Of a stretch of DNA of 64,000 bases, positions 54,218 through 63,526 are shown piece after piece (the stretch's first letter is position 1; the number at the start of each line of letters is the position of its first letter). The notes under the pieces are model-generated. The model ran no database searches and was not told the DNA's origin. It was given only the letters and a program-made list of their open reading frames with translations. A program made the position numbers and the translations under genes. The stretch is from Flavobacterium xinjiangense (GTDB lineage: Bacteria > Bacteroidota > Bacteroidia > Flavobacteriales > Flavobacteriaceae): contig NZ_FRCL01000001.1 in assembly GCF_900142885.1 (NCBI RefSeq), forward strand, positions 62,001-126,000, read 5' to 3'.

Positions 54218-55354
54218 ATGCGTAAATTAATATTTCTGGCCGTTTTTCCAGCTTTTCTATTTTCTTGTTCCAATTTAAAACAAACGGCAGAAAACAAAGC
54301 AACGCCGCGTTTGAAACTAATCAGCTCGATTGAAATTCCTTTTGACAAAACTTTTGAAGGTACCAAGGTTGGTGGATTATCCGGAATCGACTACGATGCA
54401 AAAAAAGATTTATATTACCTAATCTGTGATGACAGATCCGTTTTTGACGATTCAAGATTTTATACCGCAAAAATTAATTTGCCCCAAGGCAAGATAAAAA
54501 GCATTGATTTTCAAAATGTCACTTATTTGAAAGATGAAGCCGGAAAAAATTATGGCAACTGGAATACAACCCCAACTACAGCTTGTGATCCGGAAGATAT
54601 GCGATACAATCCAAAAACAAATTCCTTAGTATGGAGTAGCGAAGGAGCGCGAGTGATTAACGCAGACAAGGAAATTTTACAGAACCCTTCCCTAAATTTC
54701 ATAGATTTGAAAGGTAATTTTCTTGGCAAAGCCAAATTGCCAAAGAATTTAGAAATACAAAAAGAAGAAAAAGGACCAAGAAATAACGGAACTTTGGAAG
54801 GAATCTCTTTCGATTTTAAATACAAAACTATCTACACCAACATTGAAGAACCTTTATTTGAAGATGGCGACCAAGCCAACACCAGCAAAGGCGGTTTGAT
54901 TAGATTGTATCAATTTAATACCAAAACAAAAAAGAACACCGCACAATTCGGCTACCAACTGGAACCAATTGCACTTGAACCCAATCCGAAAGGAGCTTTT
55001 GCTGTAAATGGTGTTTCCGCAATTCAGTATTTTGGTAAAAACCAGTTATTGGTTGTGGAACGCTCCTACTCTACCGGTACGCAAGCCTGCACGGTAAAAG
55101 TATTTTTATGTGATTTAAAAAAAGCGACCAATGTAAAAAATTATGCTTCCTTAAAAAATGAAAATTTTGAATTGGCTTCCAAGAAACTAATCCTAAACAT
55201 GGATGATTTGGGGATTTTTATAGATAATATCGAAGGACTTACTTTTGGACCAAATTTGGCTAATGGCAATCCATCTATCATTTTTGTTTCGGACAATAAT
55301 TTTTCAGACAAACAAAAAACGCAGATCTTGGTGTTTGAGTTGATGAAGTACTAA
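54218..55354 (+). CDS. Phytase-like (esterase-like) lipoprotein
   Basis: A 378-residue lipoprotein from ATG 54218. The signal peptide ends in FLFSC. The rest is a beta-propeller of the phytase-like family: GGLSGIDYDAKKDLYYLICDDRS, DPEDMRYNPKTNSLVWSSEGA, NNGTLEGISFDFKYKTIYTNIEEPL, LVVERSYSTG and NIEGLTFGP, repeating an acidic loop pattern that may bind calcium. The family is widespread but its natural substrate is usually unknown. An upstream ATG at 54194 would put eight residues before the signal peptide and is less likely. Confidence 0.88.
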   Translation: MRKLIFLAVFPAFLFSCSNLKQTAENKATPRLKLISSIEIPFDKTFEGTKVGGLSGIDYDAKKDLYYLICDDRSVFDDSRFYTAKINLPQGKIKSIDFQNVTYLKDEAGKNYGNWNTTPTTACDPEDMRYNPKTNSLVWSSEGARVINADKEILQNPSLNFIDLKGNFLGKAKLPKNLEIQKEEKGPRNNGTLEGISFDFKYKTIYTNIEEPLFEDGDQANTSKGGLIRLYQFNTKTKKNTAQFGYQLEPIALEPNPKGAFAVNGVSAIQYFGKNQLLVVERSYSTGTQACTVKVFLCDLKKATNVKNYASLKNENFELASKKLILNMDDLGIFIDNIEGLTFGPNLANGNPSIIFVSDNNFSDKQKTQILVFELMKY

Positions 55355-55387
55355 ATCTAAAAAATCATCAATCACACTCCAACTCCC

Positions 55388-55545
55388 TTAGCCCCGAGTG
55401 CAATGAAAAGCTTTTTGCGAAAGCCGTTTTGGTTTTTCTTGTTTATAAAAAGCGACCGGAGGAAGCTCTTTTATGAACTTTAGAAAAACAAACGGGTTTG
55501 CAAAAACTTGCAATGAAAATCGGGAAATAGCTCCTGAAATTCGTA
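55388..55545. repeat. Dispersed intergenic element, GCGACCGGAGGAAGCTC family
   Basis: The stretch shares blocks in the same order with 61800-61945: GCCCC, GTGAAAAGCTT-like AATGAAAAGCTTTT, GAGCGACCGAAGGAAGCTCC-like AGCGACCGGAGGAAGCTC, ACTTGCAA and ATAGCT. It has no coding capacity. The conserved blocks at both ends and the variable middle suggest a folded RNA or mobile element; comparison with the Rfam Flavo-1 family is worth doing. Confidence 0.5.
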
Positions 55546-55575
55546 CTTTTGCAGTAGAACTACAACGTTTTCGAT

Positions 55576-57333
55576 ATGAACTCAACTATAGAAAGCAATC
55601 CGTTATTAGACCGATTGCCAAAGCACTTAAAACAATTCATTAAACCTCAGGATTATAGCGATTATACGCCCATAAACCAAGCGGTTTGGCGCTACGTGAT
55701 GCGTAAAAATGTGGATTACTTATCAAAAGTGGCGCATAGTTCCTACTTGGAAGGATTGAAAAAAACAGGAATCGAAGTAGATAACATCCCAAGCATGTAC
55801 GGCATGAACCGAATTCTGACTGAAATAGGTTGGGCTGCCGTTGCGGTGGACGGTTTTATTCCGCCAAATGCTTTTATGGAATTTCAGGCCTATAATGTGC
55901 TTGTAATTGCTTCCGACATTCGCCAACTCGAACATATAGAATACACACCCGCACCGGATATTATTCACGAAGGTGCCGGTCATGCGCCAATTATTGCCAA
56001 TCCGGAATATGCGGAGTACCTGCGCCGTTTTGGAGAAATAGGCTGTAAAGCAATTTCTTCGCACAAAGATTACCAAATGTACGAAGCCATCCGACTGCTT
56101 TCTATCTTGAAAGAAGCTGAAGACACGCCGCAAGCAGACATTGATGCTGCCGAAAAAGCGGTAGAAGATTTGCAGAACAACATGGGCGATTTATCGGAAA
56201 TGGCACATATCAGAAACCTGCATTGGTGGACCGTAGAATATGGTTTGATTGGAACTGTTGATAATCCTAAAATTTACGGTGCTGGACTGCTTTCGTCAAT
56301 AGGAGAAAGTGCTTGGTGCATGACGGATAACGTGAAGAAAATTCCTTACGATATCTCAGCGGCGAACCAAAGTTTTGACATTACTAAACTGCAACCACAG
56401 CTTTATGTCACTCCAGATTTTGCTTATTTAAGCTTGGTTTTAGAAGAGTTTGCCAATAAAATGGCCTTGCGTACCGGAGGATTATCGGGAATTAATAAAC
56501 TGATTCATTCGAATGCTTTAGGAACGATTGAATTGAGCACCGGAATTCAGATTTCGGGCGTTTTCGCCAATGTTATTGAAGAAGAAGGAAAACCCGTTTA
56601 TATCCAAACAACCGGAAAAACGGCTTTATCATATAGAGAAAAAGAATTAGTAGGTCATGGAACTGGTAAACATCCGGAAGGTTTTGGTAGTCCTATTGGG
56701 AAACTAAAAGGAATCAATCTTGCAATTGAGGACATGAGTCCAAGAGATTTAAGTGCCTATTCCATCACTGAAAGTAAAAGTGTAACCTTAGAATTTGAAG
56801 GTGATATCACCGTAAAAGGGGAAATTATCACAGGATCCAGAAACTTGCATGGAGAGATTATTTTAATCAGTTTGAAAAACTGTACCGTGACACACGGAGA
56901 AACTATTTTGTTTCAACCGGAATGGGGCAATTATGATATGGCGATTGGAAAAAAAGTGATTTCGGCGTTTTCAGGTCCTGCTGATGTGAATAGTTTTGAT
57001 TTGATTTCGCATGTTCCTACTAGTAAAACCATCAAGGCAAAACATACTGCGGAACGTGATGATTTAGAGGTTTTATACCAAACGATTCGAAACATAAGAG
57101 AAACGAAGGATACAGAAACTTCATTAGCACCAATTTTTGATAAATTACGCACCAATCATCCAAACGATTGGTTGTTAGCTGTTGAAATTGCGGAGCTTTT
57201 GAAAGACAGAAATGAACCGCAATTGTTACAGGAAGTAATGACTTATCTTGATCAATTAAAACAAAAAAGACCCGAAGTAGCGCATTTGATTGCTGGTGGT
57301 TTGGATTTGATTTTTGATAAAGAGAAAGCGTAA
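55576..57333 (+). CDS. Aromatic amino acid hydroxylase (phenylalanine 4-monooxygenase-like)
   Basis: Pterin-dependent non-heme iron hydroxylase. The catalytic domain occupies about residues 20-320 of 585, with iron ligands H131 and H136 in HEGAGHAP and a glutamate in WWTVEYGLIGT. The order of blocks matches bacterial phenylalanine hydroxylase. After the catalytic domain it carries an extra ~260 residues (with LEFEGDITVKGEIITGSRNLHGEI and a helical C-terminus), as in other Bacteroidota homologues, whereas the Proteobacterial enzyme has ~270-300 in all. Phenylalanine is the likely substrate; tyrosine or tryptophan cannot be excluded. Confidence 0.88.
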   Translation: MNSTIESNPLLDRLPKHLKQFIKPQDYSDYTPINQAVWRYVMRKNVDYLSKVAHSSYLEGLKKTGIEVDNIPSMYGMNRILTEIGWAAVAVDGFIPPNAFMEFQAYNVLVIASDIRQLEHIEYTPAPDIIHEGAGHAPIIANPEYAEYLRRFGEIGCKAISSHKDYQMYEAIRLLSILKEAEDTPQADIDAAEKAVEDLQNNMGDLSEMAHIRNLHWWTVEYGLIGTVDNPKIYGAGLLSSIGESAWCMTDNVKKIPYDISAANQSFDITKLQPQLYVTPDFAYLSLVLEEFANKMALRTGGLSGINKLIHSNALGTIELSTGIQISGVFANVIEEEGKPVYIQTTGKTALSYREKELVGHGTGKHPEGFGSPIGKLKGINLAIEDMSPRDLSAYSITESKSVTLEFEGDITVKGEIITGSRNLHGEIILISLKNCTVTHGETILFQPEWGNYDMAIGKKVISAFSGPADVNSFDLISHVPTSKTIKAKHTAERDDLEVLYQTIRNIRETKDTETSLAPIFDKLRTNHPNDWLLAVEIAELLKDRNEPQLLQEVMTYLDQLKQKRPEVAHLIAGGLDLIFDKEKA

Positions 57334-57370
57334 AACCTAAGAAAATTAAACATGGATTTTTACGGATTTT

Positions 57371-57394
57371 CACGAATTAATTGGCTAATTCGTG
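57371..57394. repeat. Inverted repeat between convergent genes
   Basis: CACGAATTA and TAATTCGTG form a 9-bp perfect stem with loop ATTGGC. It belongs to the same ACGAATTA family as the larger repeat at 59008-59065 and probably also serves as a terminator between the hydroxylase and DUF4230 genes. Confidence 0.6.
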
Positions 57395-57416
57395 AAATTC
57401 GTGTTTAAAATTTCTT

Positions 57417-58037
57417 CTAAAGTTTTATTTGCTGACCAAAATCTTTTTCGCTTTCGATTACTTTTCCTTCGTATTGCAATTTCCAACCCATAGTATTGGT
57501 TAGAATCAATATTTTGGATAATTCACTAATTAAGCGGTTTTGAGCATTCGCTTTCAAGGATGACTTTTCAATTTTCTTGGCTAAATTCGCTTTAACTGAC
57601 TTATTGATTTTATTGTAATCATCTCCCGTAAACGGATTCAGTTTACTTTGTTCCACATTATAAAACTGAATATCAGGACTTATTTTTATTTCTTCTTTTG
57701 GAATACTAATAATCGTGATGGTTTTGTTTTTTTCATCGATATCGTACTTCATTTTGTGCAAATCATACGCAACCGTCACATCGGCATTTACTATAACTAA
57801 TGCTTTTTTCTCGAAAGAAAGCATATCCAGTAAATATTTTTGTTGATTTTTATAGGTTATCACTTCAGAGAAATGTCCTTCGGTAACCACCAGTTTACCA
57901 ACGTTTACAATTTGTTGCTGAATGAGATTAGTATTGTAACTGATATCCTGATCATCATTTTTCTTGAAATCGTAGTATTTGAACAATAAAAATATTCCGA
58001 TAATAACCGCTATTCCAATACCTATTCTTCTAAGCAT
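57417..58037 (-). CDS. DUF4230 membrane-anchored protein
   Basis: A 206-residue protein with one N-terminal membrane helix (about residues 5-20) and a large external domain. LVVTEGHFSEVITYKNQQK, KALVIVNADVTVAYDLHKMKY and PDIQFYNVEQSKLNPFTGDDYNKINKSV match DUF4230, a family of unknown function. It lies 2 bp after the GSCFA gene and is probably co-transcribed with it. Confidence 0.85.
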   Translation of the reverse strand: MLRRIGIGIAVIIGIFLLFKYYDFKKNDDQDISYNTNLIQQQIVNVGKLVVTEGHFSEVITYKNQQKYLLDMLSFEKKALVIVNADVTVAYDLHKMKYDIDEKNKTITIISIPKEEIKISPDIQFYNVEQSKLNPFTGDDYNKINKSVKANLAKKIEKSSLKANAQNRLISELSKILILTNTMGWKLQYEGKVIESEKDFGQQIKL

Positions 58038-58039
58038 AA

Positions 58040-58996
58040 TTAAAATTTCATAAATGAATATTGACTTTCCAATTTAGTGATTTTTTCTCTAAGTTTGGAT
58101 TCAAACTTCAAATGACTTGTTGAATTAGGATTGAAAGGTTTGTGTGACAAACTCTTTTGAATACTTTCTACTTCATCCATCGTAGAAAAAGCGGTTTCAG
58201 AAATCGTTGTTTCCTTGAAACGCTTCCAAATATAATCTATCGCCACTTGATTAGGATGCAACATATCTTCGGCATAAAAACGATAATCCCGAAGTTCATC
58301 CATCATGATTTCGTAGGAAGGGAAATATTCAGTGTTCGATTTACCCTGTTCAGTTTCCAAAACGCTGTGAATAGACGAAATTAGATGTGCCTTACTTAAT
58401 TGATTTTCGACAAAACCGTCTTTAATATGACGCACCGGTGAAACCGTGAAAATGATGTTGCAATTGGGATTTACAGCATGGATTAATTTGATTGCATTTG
58501 CAATACTTTCTTCTATTTCTTCAACAGAAAGCAATTCTTTCGTAAACTGCTTTTGTGGCACTTTATGGCAATTAGCCACAATAGAATCGCTTTCTATATT
58601 TCGATATACCCACGAGGTTCCGTAAGTGATAATAATGTGAGAAGCTTCTTCTAACTCCTGTTTTGTTGATTTGATTATTGTGTTTAATGTTTCTAATAAT
58701 TCATCCTTATTTGAATTACTTAAATCAGAATGCACATCAAAACAATGCCAGCGTTCATTGTGAAAAAAAATATCGTTATCAGTAAATTGTTTCCAGGAAA
58801 CAGCAAAATCAATTAGCTTTTCAATCGCCAACGGATGGAATAAAATACCAACTGGATTACAGCTATTTTGAAACTTAAAATAGTCCAGCTTCTCCGCCAT
58901 ATTTACCGCAAAACAAGAACCCAAAGACACAATCTTTGAATTATAATCTTTTAGATGATTACTTTTAGGAATGGGTATTTGGGTTCTGAAGTTCAT
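58040..58996 (-). CDS. GSCFA domain protein
   Basis: A cytoplasmic 318-residue protein of the GSCFA family (SGNH/GDSL-hydrolase-like). The naming motif is visible as SLGSCFAVNMAEKL near residues 26-39, with CNPVGILFHP, ITYGTSWVYRN and FTVSPVRHIKDGFVENQLSKAHL. Members are common in Bacteroidota; biochemical function is not established. It precedes DUF4230 and follows alaS on the same strand. Confidence 0.92.
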   Translation of the reverse strand: MNFRTQIPIPKSNHLKDYNSKIVSLGSCFAVNMAEKLDYFKFQNSCNPVGILFHPLAIEKLIDFAVSWKQFTDNDIFFHNERWHCFDVHSDLSNSNKDELLETLNTIIKSTKQELEEASHIIITYGTSWVYRNIESDSIVANCHKVPQKQFTKELLSVEEIEESIANAIKLIHAVNPNCNIIFTVSPVRHIKDGFVENQLSKAHLISSIHSVLETEQGKSNTEYFPSYEIMMDELRDYRFYAEDMLHPNQVAIDYIWKRFKETTISETAFSTMDEVESIQKSLSHKPFNPNSTSHLKFESKLREKITKLESQYSFMKF

Positions 58997-59007
58997 ATTT
59001 TATTTTA

Positions 59008-59065
59008 AACACGAATTACACTAATTTCCACGAATTAATTTGTGCAAATTAGTGTAATTCGTGTT
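59008..59065. repeat. Perfect 20-bp inverted repeat downstream of alaS
   Basis: Arms at 59008-59027 and 59046-59065, each 20 bp and perfectly complementary (core ACGAATTACACTAATT), surround an 18-base loop. It lies between alaS and the GSCFA gene. It could terminate alaS transcription but lacks a strong T-run, and its ACGAATTA unit also occurs at 57371-57394, so a dispersed repeat is more likely. Confidence 0.7.
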
Positions 59066-59070
59066 AGTCT

Positions 59071-61707
59071 TTATTTTATATACTCAATCGCTTTCTCCAA
59101 AGCTTCCTGAATTCCTGCAACATTTTTTCCTCCGGCTGTAGCAAAAAATGGTTGTCCTCCGCCTCCACCTTGGATAAATTTACCCAATTCACGAACAACT
59201 TGTCCGGCATTTAGATTTTTATCAGCAACTAATTCTTTAGAAATATAACAGGTTAACATTGGTTTTTCTTCGTCGGCTGTAGCCAAAACAAGAAATACGT
59301 TATTCCCTAAATTTCCTAATTCATAAGCCAAATCTTTTGCTCCTTCCGGATTCAAATCGACTTGTTTCGCCAAGAATCGTATGCCGTTTATTTCCTGTAT
59401 TTCAGAAATTAAACTCTCTTTCAAATTTTTGACTTTATCTTTTACCAAAGCCTCAATTTGTTTGGCCAATTTGGCATTTTCTTCTTGCATCGAATGAACG
59501 GCTTTCAAAATATCCTGAGGATTTTTCAACGCTATTTTTACTTCATTCAATGTGTTTTCATACGATGCATAATGTGCTTTAACCGCATCACTGGTAATGG
59601 CTTCAATACGACGAATCCCTGCGGCAACCGCTCCTTCAGAAACGATTTTGAAATGCCAGATTTCAGCGGTGTTTTTCACGTGGATTCCACCACATAATTC
59701 CATGCTTTCGCCAAATTTAATCGCACGAACCTCATCACCATATTTTTCTCCAAAAAGTGCCATCGCTCCTTCTTCAACTGCTTGCGCAAAAGGAATGTTT
59801 CTTCTTTCGATAAGTGGTAATTGTTCCTGGATTCTTGCATTTACAAAATCTTCCACTTGTTGTAATTCAGACTCCGTCATTTTGGCAAAATGCGAAAAGT
59901 CAAAACGCAAATAGTTTGGATTTACTAACGAACCTTTTTGCTCCACATGCGTTCCTAAAATACTTCTCAACGCTTGGTGCATCAAGTGAGTAGCCGAGTG
60001 ATTTCTCGAAGACAAACTTCTCAAATCCTGATTTACTTTAGCCACAAAACCAGCGTTTACATTTTCAGGTAATTTTTTTGCAAAATGTAAAATCAGGTTA
60101 TTTTCTTTTTTAGTGTCGATGATTTCGATGGTTTCATTTGCAGAAACCAACGTTCCTTTATCACCTACTTGACCACCACCTTCTGGATAGAATGGCGTGT
60201 TATCTACAACGATTTGGTACAAAATACCGTCTTTTTTACTGTCCACTTTACGGATGCGAGTAATTTTTACGTCACTTTCTGTTTGATCATAACCCACAAA
60301 TGTTTCTACGTTTCCAGGAATCAATACAGACCAGTCTTCGGTAGAAACTTCTGATGCAGCACGAGAACGATTTTTTTGTTCTTGCATCGCAGCGTTAAAA
60401 CCAGCTTCGTCCAGTTCGAATCCTTTTTCTCTAAGAATCAATGCTGTTAAGTCAATTGGAAATCCGAAAGTATCATACAATTCAAATGCTTTTGTTCCAG
60501 AAACAGTTTTCCCTTTAGTTTCGGCAACCACATTTTCTAATAATTGTAATCCTTGGTCTAGTGTTCTTAAAAATGAAGCTTCTTCTTCACGAATCACATT
60601 CGTAACCAATTGTTGTTGCAATTTGATTTCCGGGAAAAACTCCCCCATTTGATTGGCTAAAACAGGAACCAACTGATTGATGAAAGGTTCCTTAGTATTC
60701 AAAAACGTAAATCCGTAACGAATGGCACGACGTAAAATTCTACGAATTACATAACCAGCACCCGTGTTTGAAGGCAATTGTCCGTCAGCAATAGCAAAAG
60801 CCACGGCACGAACGTGATCCACCACTACACGAATAGCGATGTTGGTTTTATTCTGTTCTTCACTAATATTTAAAACTTCGTTTGAAGTGTATTTTAGTCC
60901 TGTAATTTGCTCTACTCTTTCAATAAGTGGCGTAAAAACATCCGTGTCATAATTAGACGTTTTTCCTTGTAATGCCATACACAAACGCTCAAATCCCATT
61001 CCGGTATCAACGTGTTTCGCAGGTAATTTTTCTAGAGAACCATCGGCTTTACGGTTGAATTCCATAAATACATTATTCCAGATTTCCACTACTTGCGGAT
61101 GGTCATTGTTTACTAAACTTTTTCCTGAAACTTGTAATTTTTCTTCTTCCGAACGTAAATCAACGTGAATTTCAGAACAAGGTCCGCAAGGTCCTTGATC
61201 ACCCATTTCCCAGAAATTGTCTTTCTTGTTTCCAAGAATGATGCGGTCTTCGTCAATCAATTCTTTCCAAATATCCCAAGCTTCCTGATCGAATGGTACA
61301 TTTTCTTCTTTATTTCCTTCAAAAACTGAAACGTATAAATTTTCCTTTGGGATTTTATAGACTTCTGTCAAAAGTTCCCAAGCCCAGTTGATGGCTTCTT
61401 TTTTGAAATAATCTCCAAAAGACCAGTTACCGAGCATTTCAAACATGGTATGGTGGTAGGTGTCAAAACCTACATCTTCTAGGTCATTATGTTTTCCTGA
61501 AACACGAAGACATTTTTGTGTGTCGGCAATTCTATTACTTTTTGGCGTGGCATTCCCAAGGAAATATTCTTTGAACTGGGCCATTCCCGAGTTGTTGAAC
61601 ATCAGGGTTGGGTCATCTTTTAGAACGATGGGTGCTGATGGAACGATTAAGTGTCCTTTTGATGCGAAAAAATCCAGAAATTGTTTACGTACGTCTTGTG
61701 ATGTCAT
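59071..61707 (-). CDS. alaS: Alanyl-tRNA synthetase
   Basis: Charges tRNA-Ala. The 878 residues show the N-terminal class II core ([74 protein letters not shown]), the tRNA-binding and editing domains ([36 protein letters not shown]) and the C-terminal C-Ala domain ending [16 protein letters not shown]. Length matches the family (~875). It is divergent from the M23 peptidase gene. Confidence 0.98.
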   Translation of the reverse strand: MTSQDVRKQFLDFFASKGHLIVPSAPIVLKDDPTLMFNNSGMAQFKEYFLGNATPKSNRIADTQKCLRVSGKHNDLEDVGFDTYHHTMFEMLGNWSFGDYFKKEAINWAWELLTEVYKIPKENLYVSVFEGNKEENVPFDQEAWDIWKELIDEDRIILGNKKDNFWEMGDQGPCGPCSEIHVDLRSEEEKLQVSGKSLVNNDHPQVVEIWNNVFMEFNRKADGSLEKLPAKHVDTGMGFERLCMALQGKTSNYDTDVFTPLIERVEQITGLKYTSNEVLNISEEQNKTNIAIRVVVDHVRAVAFAIADGQLPSNTGAGYVIRRILRRAIRYGFTFLNTKEPFINQLVPVLANQMGEFFPEIKLQQQLVTNVIREEEASFLRTLDQGLQLLENVVAETKGKTVSGTKAFELYDTFGFPIDLTALILREKGFELDEAGFNAAMQEQKNRSRAASEVSTEDWSVLIPGNVETFVGYDQTESDVKITRIRKVDSKKDGILYQIVVDNTPFYPEGGGQVGDKGTLVSANETIEIIDTKKENNLILHFAKKLPENVNAGFVAKVNQDLRSLSSRNHSATHLMHQALRSILGTHVEQKGSLVNPNYLRFDFSHFAKMTESELQQVEDFVNARIQEQLPLIERRNIPFAQAVEEGAMALFGEKYGDEVRAIKFGESMELCGGIHVKNTAEIWHFKIVSEGAVAAGIRRIEAITSDAVKAHYASYENTLNEVKIALKNPQDILKAVHSMQEENAKLAKQIEALVKDKVKNLKESLISEIQEINGIRFLAKQVDLNPEGAKDLAYELGNLGNNVFLVLATADEEKPMLTCYISKELVADKNLNAGQVVRELGKFIQGGGGGQPFFATAGGKNVAGIQEALEKAIEYIK

Positions 61708-61799
61708 TGTTTTTATTTAAATATTTAAAGATTCAAAAATTTAAAGATTAGTTAGAATTGAATTTTTCAATCTTTTAATCATTAAATCTTTTAATTTCT

Positions 61800-61945
61800 T
61801 TTGCCCCAGATAGAAGTGAAAAGCTTCGCGGTTTTGAAATTTATTTTTTCTTGAGGTGGCAGAGCGACCGAAGGAAGCTCCTGCTGGCTCATTAGAAAAA
61901 AAGATTTCAGGACGAGAACTTGCAACGAATAGCTGGAATAGGCAC
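61800..61945. repeat. Second copy of the GCGACCGAAGGAAGCTC dispersed element
   Basis: Shares GCCCC, GTGAAAAGCTT, AGCGACCGAAGGAAGCTCC, ACTTGCAAC and ATAGCTGGAATAG in order with 55388-55545. The two copies lie in different intergenic regions. Around it, 61708-61799 is A/T-rich with TTTAAAGATT-type repeats and no gene. Confidence 0.5.
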
Positions 61946-61973
61946 ATTATATTATTTATTCCTTAAAAAAGGG

Positions 61974-62002
61974 TTGAACAAATGAAACATTTATTAAATT
62001 TG
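61974..62002 (+). promoter_or_regulatory. Bacteroidota-type promoter of the M23 peptidase gene
   Basis: TTG at 61974-61976 and TAAATTTG at 61995-62002, with 18 bases between, match the Bacteroidota sigma-ABfr promoter (-33 TTG, -7 TAnnTTTG). The start codon is at 62048, giving a leader of about 35-40 bases. Confidence 0.7.
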
Positions 62003-62047
62003 TTCGACTAACCTTTTACGAGGTGCAAAAATAGGGTATTTTAAAAT

Positions 62048-63025
62048 ATGGCGAAAGTAAAATATTATTACGATTCCGAAAATCTAGCATACCGAAAAAT
62101 AAAAGTAAGAAAAAGAAAAAAATTTGGTGTTGCAGCCTTGTTTTTAGTGGCATCGGCTTTGTTTGGATTTTTGTGTTTCATTGTATTATTGAACACTCCT
62201 TATTTTGAAACGCCAAAAGATCGTTTGCAAGCGCGCGAAATTGACAATTTGAAGTTGAATTTTGCTATTTTAAATAAAAAAATGGATCAGGTTGATGATG
62301 TCGTTGAGGCCATTGAGGATAGGGATAATAATATATATCGTGTATATTTTAACACCTCAGCAATTCCGGACTCGGTACGAAAAGCAGGTTTGCCAGGAAT
62401 AAATAGGTACAAGGCTTTACAGAGTTATGATAATTCCCAACTGGTAATCAATACGACAAAAAGAGTTGACATACTATCGAAAGAATTAGCAATTCAGTCG
62501 AAATCACTGGATGTTATTTTAAATTTAGCGAAAGCTAAAAATAAACTGTTGGCTGCGATCCCTGCCATTCAACCTGTAAGGAACGAGAATTTAAAACGCT
62601 TGGCTTCTGGTTTTGGGTACCGTACAGATCCGTTTACAAAGGCAAGAAAAATGCATGAAGGAATGGATTTTTCGGCAAATATAGGAACTCCTATTTATGC
62701 GACTGGCGATGGAGTAGTCAAAAATGCAGATAACAATACGTCGGGATTTGGAAATCACGTTGTAATTAGACATGGATACGGTTACGAAACTTTATACGCG
62801 CATTTAAGTAAATATAATTGTAGAGCCGGACAAAGAGTGAAACGCGGTGACATTATAGGTTATGTAGGCAGCACCGGAAGATCTGAAGGGCCACATTTGC
62901 ATTATGAAGTGCATAAAGACGGAAATGTCGTGAATCCGCTCAATTTTTATTACGGAAATATTTCGGCAATTGAGTATGTTGCCATTTCAAAATTAGCGAA
63001 CCAGGAGAATCAATCATTAGACTAA
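62048..63025 (+). CDS. M23-family peptidoglycan endopeptidase
   Basis: A 325-residue protein with one N-terminal membrane helix (about residues 27-50) and a coiled-coil-like stretch. A C-terminal LytM/M23 domain (about 190-310) has the zinc ligands in HEGMDFSANIGTPIYA and HLHYEVHKDG, with GNHVVIRHGYGYETLYAHLS. It is a murein hydrolase or a regulator of one, acting in the periplasm. Confidence 0.92.
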   Translation: MAKVKYYYDSENLAYRKIKVRKRKKFGVAALFLVASALFGFLCFIVLLNTPYFETPKDRLQAREIDNLKLNFAILNKKMDQVDDVVEAIEDRDNNIYRVYFNTSAIPDSVRKAGLPGINRYKALQSYDNSQLVINTTKRVDILSKELAIQSKSLDVILNLAKAKNKLLAAIPAIQPVRNENLKRLASGFGYRTDPFTKARKMHEGMDFSANIGTPIYATGDGVVKNADNNTSGFGNHVVIRHGYGYETLYAHLSKYNCRAGQRVKRGDIIGYVGSTGRSEGPHLHYEVHKDGNVVNPLNFYYGNISAIEYVAISKLANQENQSLD

Positions 63026-63035
63026 TGCAAAAATA

Positions 63036-63110
63036 GTATTCCGTGTTCAATTCACAGTGTTCAGATAAAAGATCATAAAATAGTATTCAGTGACAATTCA
63101 ACTGGACAAA
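63036..63110. repeat. Partial GTGTTCAG-family repeat
   Basis: GTGTTCA (about 63042), AGTGTTCAG (about 63056) and ATTCAGTGACAATTCAACTGG (from about 63083) units resemble the arms of the element at 1448-1638. It is short and has no coding function. It lies between the M23 and MerR genes. Confidence 0.35.
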
Positions 63111-63125
63111 AAATAAAAAACAGAT

Positions 63126-63458
63126 ATGCATATTGAATTATCTAAAGACAAAAGGTATTACAGCATTGGCGAAGTAGCCAAAGCATTTGACGTGAATGCC
63201 TCGCTAATCCGTTTTTGGGACAATGAATTTGATATTCTGAAACCAAAAAAAAATGCTAAAGGGAACAGAATGTTTACACCTGAGGATGTTACTAATTTAC
63301 AACTCATCTTCCATTTAGTAAAAGAAAGAGGTTTTACGCTGGAAGGTGCCAAAACGCATTTGAAAGAAGGTCAGAAGAAAACCTTGGATAAATTTGAAAT
63401 TATTCGAAAACTGGAAACAATACGAACACAATTAACAAATATTAAAAATCAACTGTAG
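63126..63458 (+). CDS. MerR-family transcription regulator
   Basis: A 110-residue regulator with an N-terminal winged helix-turn-helix (YYSIGEVAKAFDVNASLIRFWDNEFDILKP, then NRMFTPEDVTNLQLIFHLVKERGFTLEGAKTHLK), typical of MerR/SoxR, followed by a short coiled coil. No metal-binding cysteines were seen. It lies between the M23 and lemA genes, so it may regulate cell-envelope functions. Confidence 0.9.
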   Translation: MHIELSKDKRYYSIGEVAKAFDVNASLIRFWDNEFDILKPKKNAKGNRMFTPEDVTNLQLIFHLVKERGFTLEGAKTHLKEGQKKTLDKFEIIRKLETIRTQLTNIKNQL

Positions 63459-63526
63459 CATTCTGATTACAGATTAACGATTGCAGATTTTATATAAATA
63501 AACACTAAACTTTAAATTAAACAAAA

